Source: Peronospora farinosa
Taxonomy: Eukaryota; Oomycota; Peronosporomycetes; Peronosporales; Peronosporaceae
NCBI GenBank assembly: GCA_947646735.1
Contig: CANTFK010000947.1
Location: forward strand, 180,154-244,153
Length of the DNA stretch: 64,000 bases
Reading direction: 5' to 3'
A program made the position numbers and the translations under genes. Below the pieces are notes generated by a model. It saw only the letters and a program-made list of their open reading frames with translations, made no database searches and was not told the origin of the DNA. Below, piece after piece: positions 15,332-25,603 of the stretch; the first letter of the stretch is position 1; each line of letters starts with the position of its first letter.

Positions 15332-16368
15332 GGTACTGACAAGATGGGCGGCACATTAGATCAAGATGAGAGACAAGGCTGAAAACGACTCAGCAGCCCT
15401 TACTAAAGCAGGCGATCGATAGTAGAACATTGGTACCTCCAGGGCCGACCCTCCATCGAACAGCCTTGAAAAAGCGTGAGTAGGTGTTGATGCTCTTTGT
15501 GTCTCAAAGGCAATTGCTAACGTGCAAATATCACCATCCCCGTCCTAAGTCACCAGCTCCAGCAACGTGCCTTAGTAGTTGCTCGTGTGGTCCATGTCCA
15601 GTCCATCGAAGCCCAGAAGATACAGGCTATGGCGTGGTAGCAGCGGCGCTTAAGGCAGAACACCCATGCGACCACTGTCCAACCTCAATATTCAACTGGA
15701 CCGATGGATTGATCTGCTAGAATTACAGTAGCAACAGATTTGAGCTCTTGTACTTGCAACGCGCACACCGCAAAGTTACACTGGGTGTCACTGTTGCAAT
15801 GAAGGCAAAATAATTGCGTCCACTTGTGCTCGGATCCATCCAGACACTTGCTTTGCGCCAGACAAAATCCTGGATGTATTCTCTGGTCTGCGTGCGTTTT
15901 TCGCAGTGCTGTCGAGCCTAAAGCGTCATCTCAGTGCCGGACTTGAGTTTCACGCTTGAACGCTGCTGTTGTATAACACTTTCGACTGTCCGCACCACTT
16001 TCCAATGCTTTTTCTTTAGGTCTTGCATATCATCATCTTCTCCATTATTAAAGAGATAAGTATCGTCTATAGTATTTGCTCGCTTTTCGATCAGGAGTTG
16101 CCATATCCGTGACCTCCATAGCTATAGTAGTTGAAGTGATACTGTCAGACATAAAATATGGGAGGTTCAAACGGATAATAGTGTATCTGAATTCGGTTAC
16201 AATTGGACGAAAGTTATAAACCTAATCGTGCTACTATCCTTCCATTAATTCTTATCACAAAATGTGGCCGTTTTTTTTCCTTGCAATTTGACGACAGCAA
16301 GTCTAGTCGATACAAACTCACACCAAAGCGACCCGAACGTATTTGTCAATTTTTAACATAATTTACAG
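15332..16368. other. Interval with coding debris only
   Basis: Up to about 15,950 the minus strand has short protein-like pieces broken by stops, probably the upstream half of the decayed gene. From about 16,000 to 16,368 the sequence is A/T-rich and should hold the promoter and any missing first exon of the JmjC gene. Confidence 0.35.
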
Positions 16369-18450
16369 ACTAAAGAATGGCAAAACACCCACTATCGACA
16401 GACATTTACCCCTCGTACGAAAAAAGATGCAACCAGTCAATATGCTCTCCCTCATGGTAGTCATGTCTCGGTCTCGTCTTCTCTATCGGAAGCACTTTGG
16501 CCACGGAGACTGTCAGGTGGTACCAGTTCGCGCGGTACACCCTGGCGTTGTGATCGATACAAAAAAAGACGCTCCGAATCAGATGTTGACTCCGATTCGC
16601 GCAGAGCCACAAAGAGGTTGAAGTTGGAGTCCGTCGTGACGTCCAAAGTGATACAGACAGTACCATTGTCTCATGGGGCTGTATTTTATCCGACATTGGA
16701 TCAATTTGCTGATCCGATCAAGTACATTGCAAAGTACGTAATATTTCTTGAGACATTTTTTATTTCAATTTGTTGAGTCTGTTGACAAAAAAACGTAATC
16801 ACTAATTTGTGTTGATTAGTATTGAACAGGAGGCAACACGTACGGGTATTTGCAAAATTGTTCCTCCCCAAGGGTGGAAACCTCCTTTTGCAATTGATCT
16901 GGAGGATGACCGTGTGCAATTTAGCACGAGAAAGCAGAACATTCACCAATTGCAGGTTTGCAGACTATAAGTTCTGAAAATAGATGATGCTGAAGTTGTG
17001 CACTAACCCGAGAGAATGGTCGTTGGTCAATGACAGGAAGGACGTGCGTATGGTTATGGCAGAAAGCATACGTTCAAGTCGTTCCGTGCAAATGCGGACG
17101 CTTCTCGTGCTTATTGGTTTAGTTCGAGAGGAATGGATCCGGATACAGTAACTTCGGATGAGATTGAGCTGGAATACTGGCGAATTGTCCAGACGGGGGA
17201 ACCCGAGGTGGAGGTAATGGCAGTTGCAGATTGTTGGTGATGATACTACTGTAGTGGTGCTAATTTGTGCGATAATGGCTTGACATTCAGGTGGAATATG
17301 CCAATGATCTTGACACGGCGAAGGTCGGCAGTGGATTTTTGCGCTCGGTGAAGCGGTTTGCTTTGCAGACTACGAACGGTACAACAAGAATGGGATTACC
17401 TTCGTGGATTGTATTTCTTGCAGCACCTGACGATGGATGTTTTTGATGCACATAGGAAGAGAAACGATTGACTTTACAAACCCAGAGTACTATCGAAATA
17501 CGGGGTGGAATTTGAATAACCTTCCGGATGCCTACGGCTCGCTGCTTCGGCATTTGGGTGCTGCAATCAACGGCATTAATGTATCGTGGTTGTACTGCGG
17601 TATGTTGTTTGCATCGTTCTGCTGGCATGCTGAAGACAATTACATGTCTAGCATTAATTACCACCACGTTGGCGCCAAGAAACGGTGGTATGGGATTCCA
17701 TCTTCAGATGCCGAAAAGTTTGAGGCGGTGATGAGGACGCAAGTGCCCGAGCGTTTCCGAGAGAATCCAGACTTACTCCTTCATCTGACTACCATGGTGC
17801 CTCCGTCTGTCTTGCAAGATCGAGGCGTAAAAGTATTCACACTTGTGCAAGAACCCGGAGACATCATTTTGACTTTTCCGAAGGCATACCATAGTGGTTT
17901 TAGCGAAGGCTTCAATTGCACCGAAGCTGTAAACTTTGTTCTCCCAAACTGGATCGACTTCGGACGAGAGTGTGTCGAGATGTACCGCAATTACGGACGA
18001 CTATCGATCTTTTCACACGATCGATTCGTGTTTCACTTCGGATCAACGCAAAATCTAAATGAGTACTCCATTGCAGATTGTGAGATTCTGTTGAAAGAGT
18101 TGAGACGGTTTTTCCACGAGGAGCGAGACTACAAGAAAGCTTTTCTTGCCGAAGGGTTGCAGAATGTAGAGGAGTTAAGTGGCGACGTTATGCTGGACGA
18201 GCGGTCAATGGAGGTGGATGACGTACGACAGTGCTACTTATGCAAGCACAACGTTTTCTTTTCAGGCGTCATTTGCACGTGTAATCCGAATCGATTATCA
18301 TGCCTGCGGCACACTAAGGAAATGTGTGGCTGCTCGATTCGGAATCATACCTTGCTGCAGTGGGTTAGTACTGCTGAACTACGGTATGCAATTCGACGCG
18401 TGCAAACGAAGATGCAGACTCTGAAAGCTCTAAAAGCGAGCCAAACGTGA
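16369..18450 (+). CDS. JmjN/JmjC/C5HC2 histone lysine demethylase
   Basis: Exons to 16733, then 16820-16955, 17037-17213, 17291-17378 and 17456-18450, all GT-AG with matching phases. Seen: JmjN (GAVFYPTLDQFADPIKYIA), joining segment YANDLDT, and a JmjC core with iron ligands H-A-E in FCWHAED and a distal His in AYHSGFSEGFN. Then comes a C5HC2 zinc finger (CYLCKHNVFF..CTC..CLRH..MCGC). This order is that of KDM5/KDM4-type Fe(II)/2-oxoglutarate enzymes that remove methyl groups from H3 lysines. There is no ARID or PHD domain in the visible part. The first exon has no in-frame ATG and begins after a consensus acceptor at 16368, so a 5' exon is missing or the start has been lost. Confidence 0.8.
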
Positions 18451-18665
18451 TTCGACCATAATTTGATTGGTAGTCGTGATGCTAACGACGCTGCACCGGC
18501 CGGGTCAAAGAACTTGGACCAAAAGTGACAATTGCTTTACCATGAAACGGAACAGAACATCCGTTTTGAGCGTATAATTCTAGCAGTAGTTTGTGCTTTC
18601 TTCAGCATGCTTCGTGATTGAAAACAGAGCCCGAGATATCATACACCTTCACGAAATACACATCG

Positions 18666-19146
18666 TCATTCTTCGTTTGTCGATTCGAAAAAAGATCTGT
18701 TACAACCAAGCACATCGTTGTGCTGTAGCTTCATCACTTCAGACACTTGTACGAGCTTCATGACGTTCGAGTTGTTTGGGAATATAACGAGCAAATTTGG
18801 TTCAATTTCTGCGATGTCAGCTATCCACATTACCGTGACTAACACAGAATATTGCCTGGTCATCGAATGATGAGTTTTTTTCCGTTTCTTATCTAGGTGT
18901 CTGGTGGATGCTTCTTCGGTGGCGTCATTTCGTTCTTCCACAGCTCTTTATCCACTCAAAGGACCAAAGAAGGCACCCTCGTAGCGAACAAGACAACACA
19001 TCGGTAGCAACTGGCGCACTGGCGTTATAGTAACTTCATGAGGTTGAAGCGTGAAACCGAACTGTATATTGACATCCTTGCACATGACACGTTCACCTAC
19101 CAGCAAGCGCCCATAAGTCAGCATACTGTACAAGACGGTGATCGGA
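18666..19146 (-). other. Possible downstream exons or C-terminal extension
   Basis: Minus-strand open frames (18948-19286 and 18666-18941) follow the FAM151-like stop. They contain protein-like sequence (YGRLLVGERVMCKDVNIQF) but no known domain. They may be a C-terminal part reached by splicing near 19,150, a separate gene, or a relic. I could not find a splice pair that joins them cleanly. Confidence 0.3.
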
Positions 19147-20061
19147 TCATCCACGTCTTGCCAGGAAATTACTGAAACCCTTGATATCGTAGAACGTTCG
19201 GTTGGCGTACATTGTCGAACTGCCAGTGGAGCTTTCCGCTTCAGCTGAACATTCCAGTATCGTATATATCCATTCAAGATCATCATCGGGCATCTGAGTC
19301 ATAGCCCACCAAAGCGTGAGTCCATAATTCGGTGATTCTAGAAGTGGGCGCAACGCATGCCATGATTTTCGCACACTTGTCGCGCGTACCGGAAACGTCA
19401 CTGCAAGTGTGTCTCCATACGGTTTCAGCACACGCAGCATAGCCTCAATCATGTCCGAAGTATATTCTCGATGAATCGTTTCTTCATTGACATTTGTTGT
19501 CGTCCAGCCTACTGAAAGCACAAGTTTGTGTCGATGCTGTCCATTTTCATAGTCTCCGAGCTCATTGACCTGTTCTAAGAACATTATGGCGTCAAAAGCT
19601 ACATAATTGGAACTTGCAGGTCCTGGTAATATGTCTGCATTAATAAAAACACCCTTAGTAAATGGATACTTTGCCATGAACGTCGTCAACAATTCCAACG
19701 ACGCCTCAAACGCCCGACTGCTTTTAAAGTCGAGTTTCACGATAAGAGGCGTCTCATCACTTGTCGATGAGTGTTGAAACATTGCTGCAAGTTTCAACAT
19801 TGCATGTAAGAATTGGGACAAGGTCAAGTCACTGTCAGTAGCGGGTGGATGTCCCATCATAGAAACCTGTTTGTCTTCATTCCAAATGATATCGGCCTCA
19901 ATGGCATTGACATGATTCAGTGTCATCAATTGCTGCTGCTTTAGGGCCTTTTGAACTTGATAATAGACTAATGATAACAAGGCATTTGAATTGACGGCAT
20001 GAGCCCAACGGTAGTTTTTACAGGGGTCATTAAGAGTATGGAGCTGCAGGAAGATTGTCAA
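19147..20061 (-). CDS. FAM151/menorin-like protein
   Basis: About 300 residues. Seen: WAHAVNS near the N-terminus, then IEADI, GHPPATDSDLTL, LDFKS, a NADILPGP segment, LSVGWTT, and a C-terminal FYDIKGFSNFL. These are the ordered landmarks of the FAM151/menorin (DUF2181) family, whose fold resembles GDPD-like TIM barrels with acidic and His residues in the pocket. Function outside animals is unknown. The reading frame opens at a non-ATG codon and follows an acceptor-like ctgcag at about 20,044, so a 5' exon (possibly a signal peptide) is probably missing. It is head-to-head with the broken transporter, which may have replaced its upstream region. Confidence 0.65.
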   Translation of the reverse strand: MTIFLQLHTLNDPCKNYRWAHAVNSNALLSLVYYQVQKALKQQQLMTLNHVNAIEADIIWNEDKQVSMMGHPPATDSDLTLSQFLHAMLKLAAMFQHSSTSDETPLIVKLDFKSSRAFEASLELLTTFMAKYPFTKGVFINADILPGPASSNYVAFDAIMFLEQVNELGDYENGQHRHKLVLSVGWTTTNVNEETIHREYTSDMIEAMLRVLKPYGDTLAVTFPVRATSVRKSWHALRPLLESPNYGLTLWWAMTQMPDDDLEWIYTILECSAEAESSTGSSTMYANRTFYDIKGFSNFLARRG

Positions 20062-20181
20062 GTGGACATCCTACGTCCAATTACACATGGCTACATTTAG
20101 TAGGTTTGATGAATCAAAAGGTGGATACGTTGTGATTTCTATGGGTGACCCCACCCCTGCTGTCACTGAACAGCACGTTGT

Positions 20182-21232
20182 TTGTATCGAGTTCCTGTGC
20201 GAAGAGAGCCAATCACGCTGCTCGGATTTCGATTAGTTGAAGTTATGAAACGGTTTCAAGGACGGATGTCATTGTCATACAATGGTTGGCAGTCGCGTCT
20301 TGTTGCTGGGTTTAATGGTCTGCTTATCATCTTGTCCTTTGTCATGGTGCTCTATGTGCTGCTGGTGTTCTCCATCGCCGAGCTTTCAACAATGTTACCA
20401 CCGGGTGGTGGTCCATACGAATTTACATTACATGCCATCGGTCATTGCACCACCTTTTTGCTGAACTGGACGAGAGTATTATCATTTGCGCAGTGGTCGT
20501 CACGGATATGAGCTTAAAGCTCAGCTCATTCATGAATGAGCTGCTGGGCTTGAGCTCCGACTACGGTTTGATAAGGTGGGCTGTCTTCTACGTGGTCTTT
20601 GTATCACTTGACATCATCAGCATTGAGATGGCCTTCCGTGTACAAGCCTTTACCACTGTCATGTCAGTCTTCATCTGCTGGTGTTTCACGTCGGTGCAGC
20701 CACCAAGGTGTCATATACCGAGTGGGTATCGGATGTCAACTGGGAATATTCAAGTGGTTGGGACGGTGCTGTGAAGGGATTTTCATTCGCATTTTGGTTT
20801 TTACTTGGGCATGAAAGAGTTACCACTTGCAATTAAAGTGACCGTCAACCCAGAATGTAATGTGTCAAGTGGTCTTGTGACATCAATCTCCACACTGGTC
20901 GTTCTGGCATTTTGTACTGTCATCTGCAATTCCACGATCTACCCGAGAGGTGAAGAAATTTACAACAGTTCGTCGCCGCTATTGACTGGCTACAAGAGCG
21001 TCTTCGGTGACAACCGTACGACGTCAGCCTTTTTGCGTGGATGCTCGCGCTGGGTCCAATTGCGAGCTTCAGCTCGTTTGTGTTTTGCATGGGCCAGCTC
21101 CTGTACGCCATAGCTCGTGATGGATACTTGCCACAAATTCTGACTAGGCTACATCCGACACGCGGTAATGTGTATCCGCCCTTGATCGCTGGTAGTTCTA
21201 TCGAATTCATCGTTGTGATGGTGCTTTACTAG
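20182..21232 (+). pseudogene. APC-family amino acid/amine permease (broken)
   Basis: Protein fragments in several frames read in order as an APC superfamily transporter: SYNGWQSRLVAGFNG, LVFSIAELSTMLPPGGGPY (conserved TM1-TM2 motif), several hydrophobic helices, LALGPIASFSSFVFCMG and AIARDGYLPQ. At least three frame changes separate the pieces, and the C-terminal helices are missing. The coding part ends at a stop about 135 bp before the left arm of the inverted repeat. The nearest functional relatives would be ethanolamine/amino acid permeases of the plasma membrane. Nonfunctional as read. Confidence 0.75.
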
Positions 21233-21367
21233 ACATTATGGTTGAATCGTGGTAATACAGAGCGACGAATCATCTTTTTTCTTAGAGTAAACTTATTTGA
21301 TTATGCCAATACTAGTATGCACTTGGAACGGTACATCATATGTAATTCATATGAACTTCTTCAAAAT

Positions 21368-22077
21368 AAGTTATGTAGTGATGATGTGGTGGATTGGACG
21401 GTAGTCCTGGCTGCATTACCATTAAGAAACGGGAACACCTTGATAAAACTATGAGCTTCATCTCTAAAGTCGCAGGACTCTATCAGAAGACCATCAGCAA
21501 GTCGCTGAGCATGTACGGCCTCAAGTACGATGACGCTCTCGTAGACACGGCCGCCGTGCAGACGGCATTGCACTGGGTCAATGGCGAGGACTACCAGGCC
21601 CGCACCAAGCGCATCGCTCGGGCCGCCGACTGTTCGCTTAAGCGCATCTACTTGCCGGACGAGATCCAGTCCATTCAGCGCCCGCTTGATTTCTACATGT
21701 CTGACAAGGTCGTGGAGGCTGAGAAACTTGCAGAAGAGCGCGCTGATCTTACGCGGTGGTAGATAACAGCAGTCAGCTGATTGAGCTTCAGCAACTCATT
21801 GGAAATCTTGCTGGTCTCTCACTGTTTCAGATGAAAGAATAATGATCAAAATGAAAAGAATCCAAAGCATAAGTAAAGGAAGAAGTCAATGTCAGTGTGT
21901 ATACGTTTGTGTGGTTTCTTGTAGTAGACAGTGCCAGGTAAAAACTCACGTGGCAAGTGTAGCATTTCTTCATCTGTAGCTGCTAAGATGTCAACGAGCT
22001 CTTCTACTTGGTCAGTTGTGGGTGCACCACCTCTGCGGCCAGGGCCCGTAAGACTAAAAACGTAATGAATATACGAT
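21368..22077. repeat. Left arm of a ~710-bp inverted duplication
   Basis: Reverse-complement match to 24626-25336. It contains the first QCR7 copy and flanking noncoding DNA. Only scattered substitutions and a small indel after the QCR7 stop were noticed. Weaker similarity continues to about 22,132. Confidence 0.9.
21451..21762 (+). CDS. QCR7: Cytochrome bc1 complex subunit 7, copy 1
   Basis: 103 residues from the ATG at 21451. Seen: MYGLKYDDALVDTAAVQTAL followed by RTKRIARAADCSLKRIYLP, the core of the 14-kDa QCR7/UQCRB family (Y-GL-YDD, then R-RI-RA-D-SLK--LP). Known role: matrix-side structural subunit of respiratory complex III, in contact with cytochrome b. The frame is open 19 codons further upstream, but the ATG before SFISK fits family length. 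The predicted protein is identical to copy 2 on the opposite arm of the inverted repeat. Confidence 0.85.
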   Translation: MSFISKVAGLYQKTISKSLSMYGLKYDDALVDTAAVQTALHWVNGEDYQARTKRIARAADCSLKRIYLPDEIQSIQRPLDFYMSDKVVEAEKLAEERADLTRW

Positions 22078-22330
22078 CGGACACAAATGGGTATCGTAGC
22101 TTAATGACATCATTCATGACGAGAAGAGAAAGTCGCAGTCCGATAGAATGTTTGACGCATCTAGCCAAACCCCGTAATTTAATACTCTTGCGAAATTATA
22201 TATATCTTCCATGAGCATCTTACAGTCAAATGGCATTTTTTCTGAAGAAAGTGCTTTTTAGGACATGCATGAATCTGATACTTGTGTGTGTGCTGCACAC
22301 AATTTTGATTGCTGCGTCAGTTAACGTACC

Positions 22331-22747
22331 ATGGACTCGGAGACTTCGAACGCCGAGCGTACGGTTCGATACCTGTACGAGGAAAAACAGAAACAAATTG
22401 AACGTGGTGAGACCGATAAAAAAATGTCGTGCCGGTGGTTTCTTGATCGATCGTTTTACTGCGTCAGTACGTTATAAACTTTTGTTAAAGAAAAAAAGAA
22501 CGTAGTTAGTTGCCTAACTATGTCATTTGCCAATGTATCAGCGCCTGGGAATCAGATAGAGCATTTCTATCGATATGGACAAGTAGATGAGTGCAAATTT
22601 ACATGGAAGAACATGTACTTATGTTATCGGTCGACTTTGATGGACGAGAAGAAACGTCAGGACTTTCTCAAGGACACGCCCTTAGACTCGTCCAAGTGTC
22701 CGCACATCACGGATGTGTGGGAGACGAAGGAAGTACCTGGCTGGTAG
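22331..22747 (+). CDS. DUF3128 / C22orf39-like Cys-rich small protein
   Basis: Two exons (22331-22466 and 22542-22747) joined across a 75-nt intron, 113 residues. Seen: MSCRWFLDRSFYCV, then QIEHFYRYGQVDECKFTWKN and MYLCYRST, the spaced Cys pattern of the DUF3128 family (CHCH-like small proteins; vertebrate C22orf39). Exact role is unknown. It lies in the 2.5-kb spacer between the inverted QCR7 copies and ends at EVPGW. Confidence 0.7.
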
Positions 22748-22978
22748 ATAAAATAGTTAAAGGGTCAACTTGGTATGAACCGATGGATCTGAACAGATGC
22801 GATCCTTTAATGTCTACAGCAGAAAGCCGATTCCACTCACTCATTAAGCACTTGGGTTTTGTTGGTGACTTACAGTCATGTTGTTTGTCTCTGCGCTTGA
22901 TCTGTGTCGCATGTCTTCGTGTTTTTTTGCTTGTTTATTTGACTACCGACCTCACACACGAGACTCGCACACGATTTT

Positions 22979-24155
22979 CTAATCCGTAAGCCACTCCTCC
23001 ATGCCATGCAGATCACCAGGCAGTGCTGACGGCAAGTTTTGACCGTCACCGTGTCCTATAGGCATAGGCAACGAGTCCAGCGACGACTCTAACAACACGT
23101 CTAACGGGTCTAGGAGGTCGCCATTCGAGCTCGAGAACGGAATCGGCTCATTGCTCGGAGCAGCGCTAGCTGTCCTTGCTGGCTGCGCAATAGCAGGAGA
23201 AATAGTCTGGTTTAGCGGAGAGTTGACGTCTCCACCAACGTTGAAGCTTCGCATAGTTAGCAGATCTAGCTCGTTCTCAATGTTCTGCGTGAGCTGGAAG
23301 TCAAAAGCGTCAGTAGAGAGCGGCGGTAAGCCCGCAAACGACTTTTTGGTGGAGTTTACATGCAATTTAAGCAGCGTGTCCAGATCCCCTGTCTCCTCGT
23401 ACTGCTCGAAGGCCTTATGCAGCGCCGAGTCGTCCGAGGCAAGAAGAAGCATCTTGAGCGAATCCTTCTGCTCTTTACTGATCTTGCCGCAGGCTGCCAA
23501 TTTATTCACAAGCCAGAACTTGGACGACAGACTGCGCCCACGCTTTGCTTTGCGTGAACTTCCCTTCCACGCACCCTCAGGAGCAGTCGAAGGAGGCGCT
23601 GTCTGTACCTCTAGGTTCACTACAGGCTTAATCACCGGTTCCGGTGTCAATCTCGCCGCCGATAAGATGTTTCCATTATCATTTAAACCAGATGGAGTTA
23701 AATCCGCGCCAAAATTCAAAGGCACGTCAAAGTCCAGTGTATCTATCATGTCCAGTAATTCTGGAGGGGGTCCAGTGGCCTCGTCCAGCTGAAATCCTTC
23801 CAAAGACAAGAGATCTCCGTCTCGGATTGATCGATCTAAAGCGGTCTTACGAATCTGCCAGAGTAACGCATTGAACTTGGTTAATATTCTTGATTAGAGG
23901 TTACTGTGTACCACATAAAAAAGGATGTGACAATACCACAACTCCTTTCTCGTTCTTGGATTTGGTCGGATGTAATAGTACTTTGCATTTAGTGAGGATA
24001 CTGGGCGCTGGATCATCGTCTGAGTTCGTAATAACCTGGTAGAAATCACCCAGCACGTTTTCCCACTTGAGCGGACGTTGGAGACACACTAGCGATGTGA
24101 CGCCTGTCAGTGGATTCAGTAACAGCACTCGGATCACTTCGCCCATGACGTACAT
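22979..24155 (-). CDS. Conserved-looking unknown protein
   Basis: Two exons (24155-23937 and 23875-22979) across a 61-nt intron at 23876-23936; the join gives [19 protein letters not shown] without frame change. About 370 residues. Seen: an N-terminal [15 protein letters not shown] segment, a basic [14 protein letters not shown] patch, a helical middle ([23 protein letters not shown]) and a Ser/Pro-rich C-terminus. No domain recognised. Codon pattern and clean splicing argue for a real gene. It is transcribed towards the DUF3128 gene. Confidence 0.6.
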
Positions 24156-24625
24156 CGAGCGGACAAATTATAGTCTGGGAGAAAAAGCCAGCTTCTTTTA
24201 GATATATGATTGGCTAAATATACGCTGATCATCGATTAATGATTGGGTACAAAGATTGCACAAGTCTAGAGCTAGCGTACTTGTTTAGGGAGTGCTACTT
24301 GGCGTTACTATTGCTACCAATGTCAATTTATAAACTTAGAAATCAATTGTTCGTGGAAATTCTTGCGGCTGAATGGCATGTGGATTCCATTAGTGTTAAC
24401 GATAGCGGTTGAAGATGGTTGACTTTTGGGACAGCCACTTTTGAATGCATACTATGCATATTGATGCGGCTCACATGAACTTGGTTAGTGCATTGATGCT
24501 GATGGATGAGGTGTGATGCTGCATAATGCATAATGTGGCTCAGCTATACAGTCACTAGCTTAGCTGCATCGTCTCCTCTTTCTCTTCTCGTCAACAAAGA
24601 TGTTTTTGAGGAGAGACACTTCTTA
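24156..24625. other. Noncoding interval
   Basis: A/T-rich upstream region of the unknown protein gene. The stretch at about 24,578-24,589 matches the reverse complement of 22,121-22,132, showing that the inverted duplication extends weakly into this interval. Confidence 0.5.
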
Positions 24626-24650
24626 ATCGTACATTCATTACGTTTCTAGT

Positions 24651-24857
24651 CTCACGGGTCCTGGCCGCAGAGGTGGTGCACCCACAACTGACCAAGTAGA
24701 AGAGCTCGTTGACATCTTAGCAGCTACAGATGAAGAAATGCTACACTTGCCACGTGAGTTTTTACCTGGCACTGTCTACTACAAGAAACCACACAAACGT
24801 ATACACACTGACATTGACTTCTTCCTTCACTTAAGCTTTGGAGTCTTGTCATTTTGA
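24651..24857 (+). other. Possible exon present in both inverted arms
   Basis: An acceptor-like ttctag precedes a 68-codon open frame (LTGPGRRGGAPTTDQVEELV..). The same frame occurs on the minus strand of the left arm from about 22052 downwards. The sequence looks coding but no family is recognised. Its upstream exon would lie in the central spacer. Confidence 0.35.
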
Positions 24858-24941
24858 TCATTATTCTTTCATCTGAAACAGTGAGAGACCAGCAAGATTT
24901 CCAATGAGTTGCTGAAGCTCAATCAGCTGACTGCTGTCTGT

Positions 24942-25253
24942 CTACCACCGCGTAAGATCAGCGCGCTCTTCTGCAAGTTTCTCAGCCTCCACGACCTTGT
25001 CAGACATGTAGAAATCAAGCGGGCGCTGAATGGACTGGATCTCGTCCGGCAAGTAGATGCGCTTAAGCGAACAGTCGGCGGCCCGAGCGATGCGCTTGGT
25101 GCGGGCCTGGTAGTCCTCGCCATTGACCCAGTGCAATGCCGTCTGCACGGCGGCCGTGTCTACGAGAGCGTCATCGTACTTGAGGCCGTACATGCTCAGC
25201 GACTTGCTGATGGTCTTCTGATAGAGTCCTGCGACTTTAGAGATGAAGCTCAT
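24942..25253 (-). CDS. QCR7: Cytochrome bc1 complex subunit 7, copy 2
   Basis: 103 residues, predicted protein identical to copy 1 at 21451-21762; I saw no nucleotide difference in the coding part by eye. Just upstream of the ATG one base differs (C versus R codon in the leader). Both copies have intact frames and each keeps about 85 bp of duplicated upstream DNA. Which copy is ancestral cannot be told from this window. Confidence 0.85.
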   Translation of the reverse strand: MSFISKVAGLYQKTISKSLSMYGLKYDDALVDTAAVQTALHWVNGEDYQARTKRIARAADCSLKRIYLPDEIQSIQRPLDFYMSDKVVEAEKLAEERADLTRW

Positions 25254-25603
25254 AGTTTTATCAAGGTGTTCCCGTTTCTTAATGGTAATGCGGCCAGGAC
25301 TACCGTCCAATCCACCACACCATCATTACATAACTTACTGCACGACGTATATCTTGGTTTTTGTAGGATAATTAATCGCCAATCATGTCCGCTTTTTATT
25401 CATTAGTATATTTCGTCATGTAAAATACCCAATCCCCTTTTTATTTTGCACTTTTGTATCGCCCTCGGACACTAAAAACTACTAGGAATTGTTACTGCAG
25501 TAGCAAAAAACAATCGATTAAAGAGAGGATTCATCTACGACAAGTTGCGTCTAGAGGATCGTTTGAACCACGAAGGTGCGAAGTGTATAACGGTAGACGT
25601 TCC

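Larger units (their letters stand above)
24626..25336. repeat. Right arm of a ~710-bp inverted duplication
   Basis: Mirror copy of 21368-22077, about 2.55 kb away. It ends about 270 bp upstream of the TBCCD1 start, so the duplication also placed a second QCR7 promoter region next to that gene. Confidence 0.9.

Noticed and set aside
23151..23792. 213-codon plus-strand ORF
   Set aside because: Antisense to the better supported spliced gene at 22979-24155; no motif and no splice or start support.
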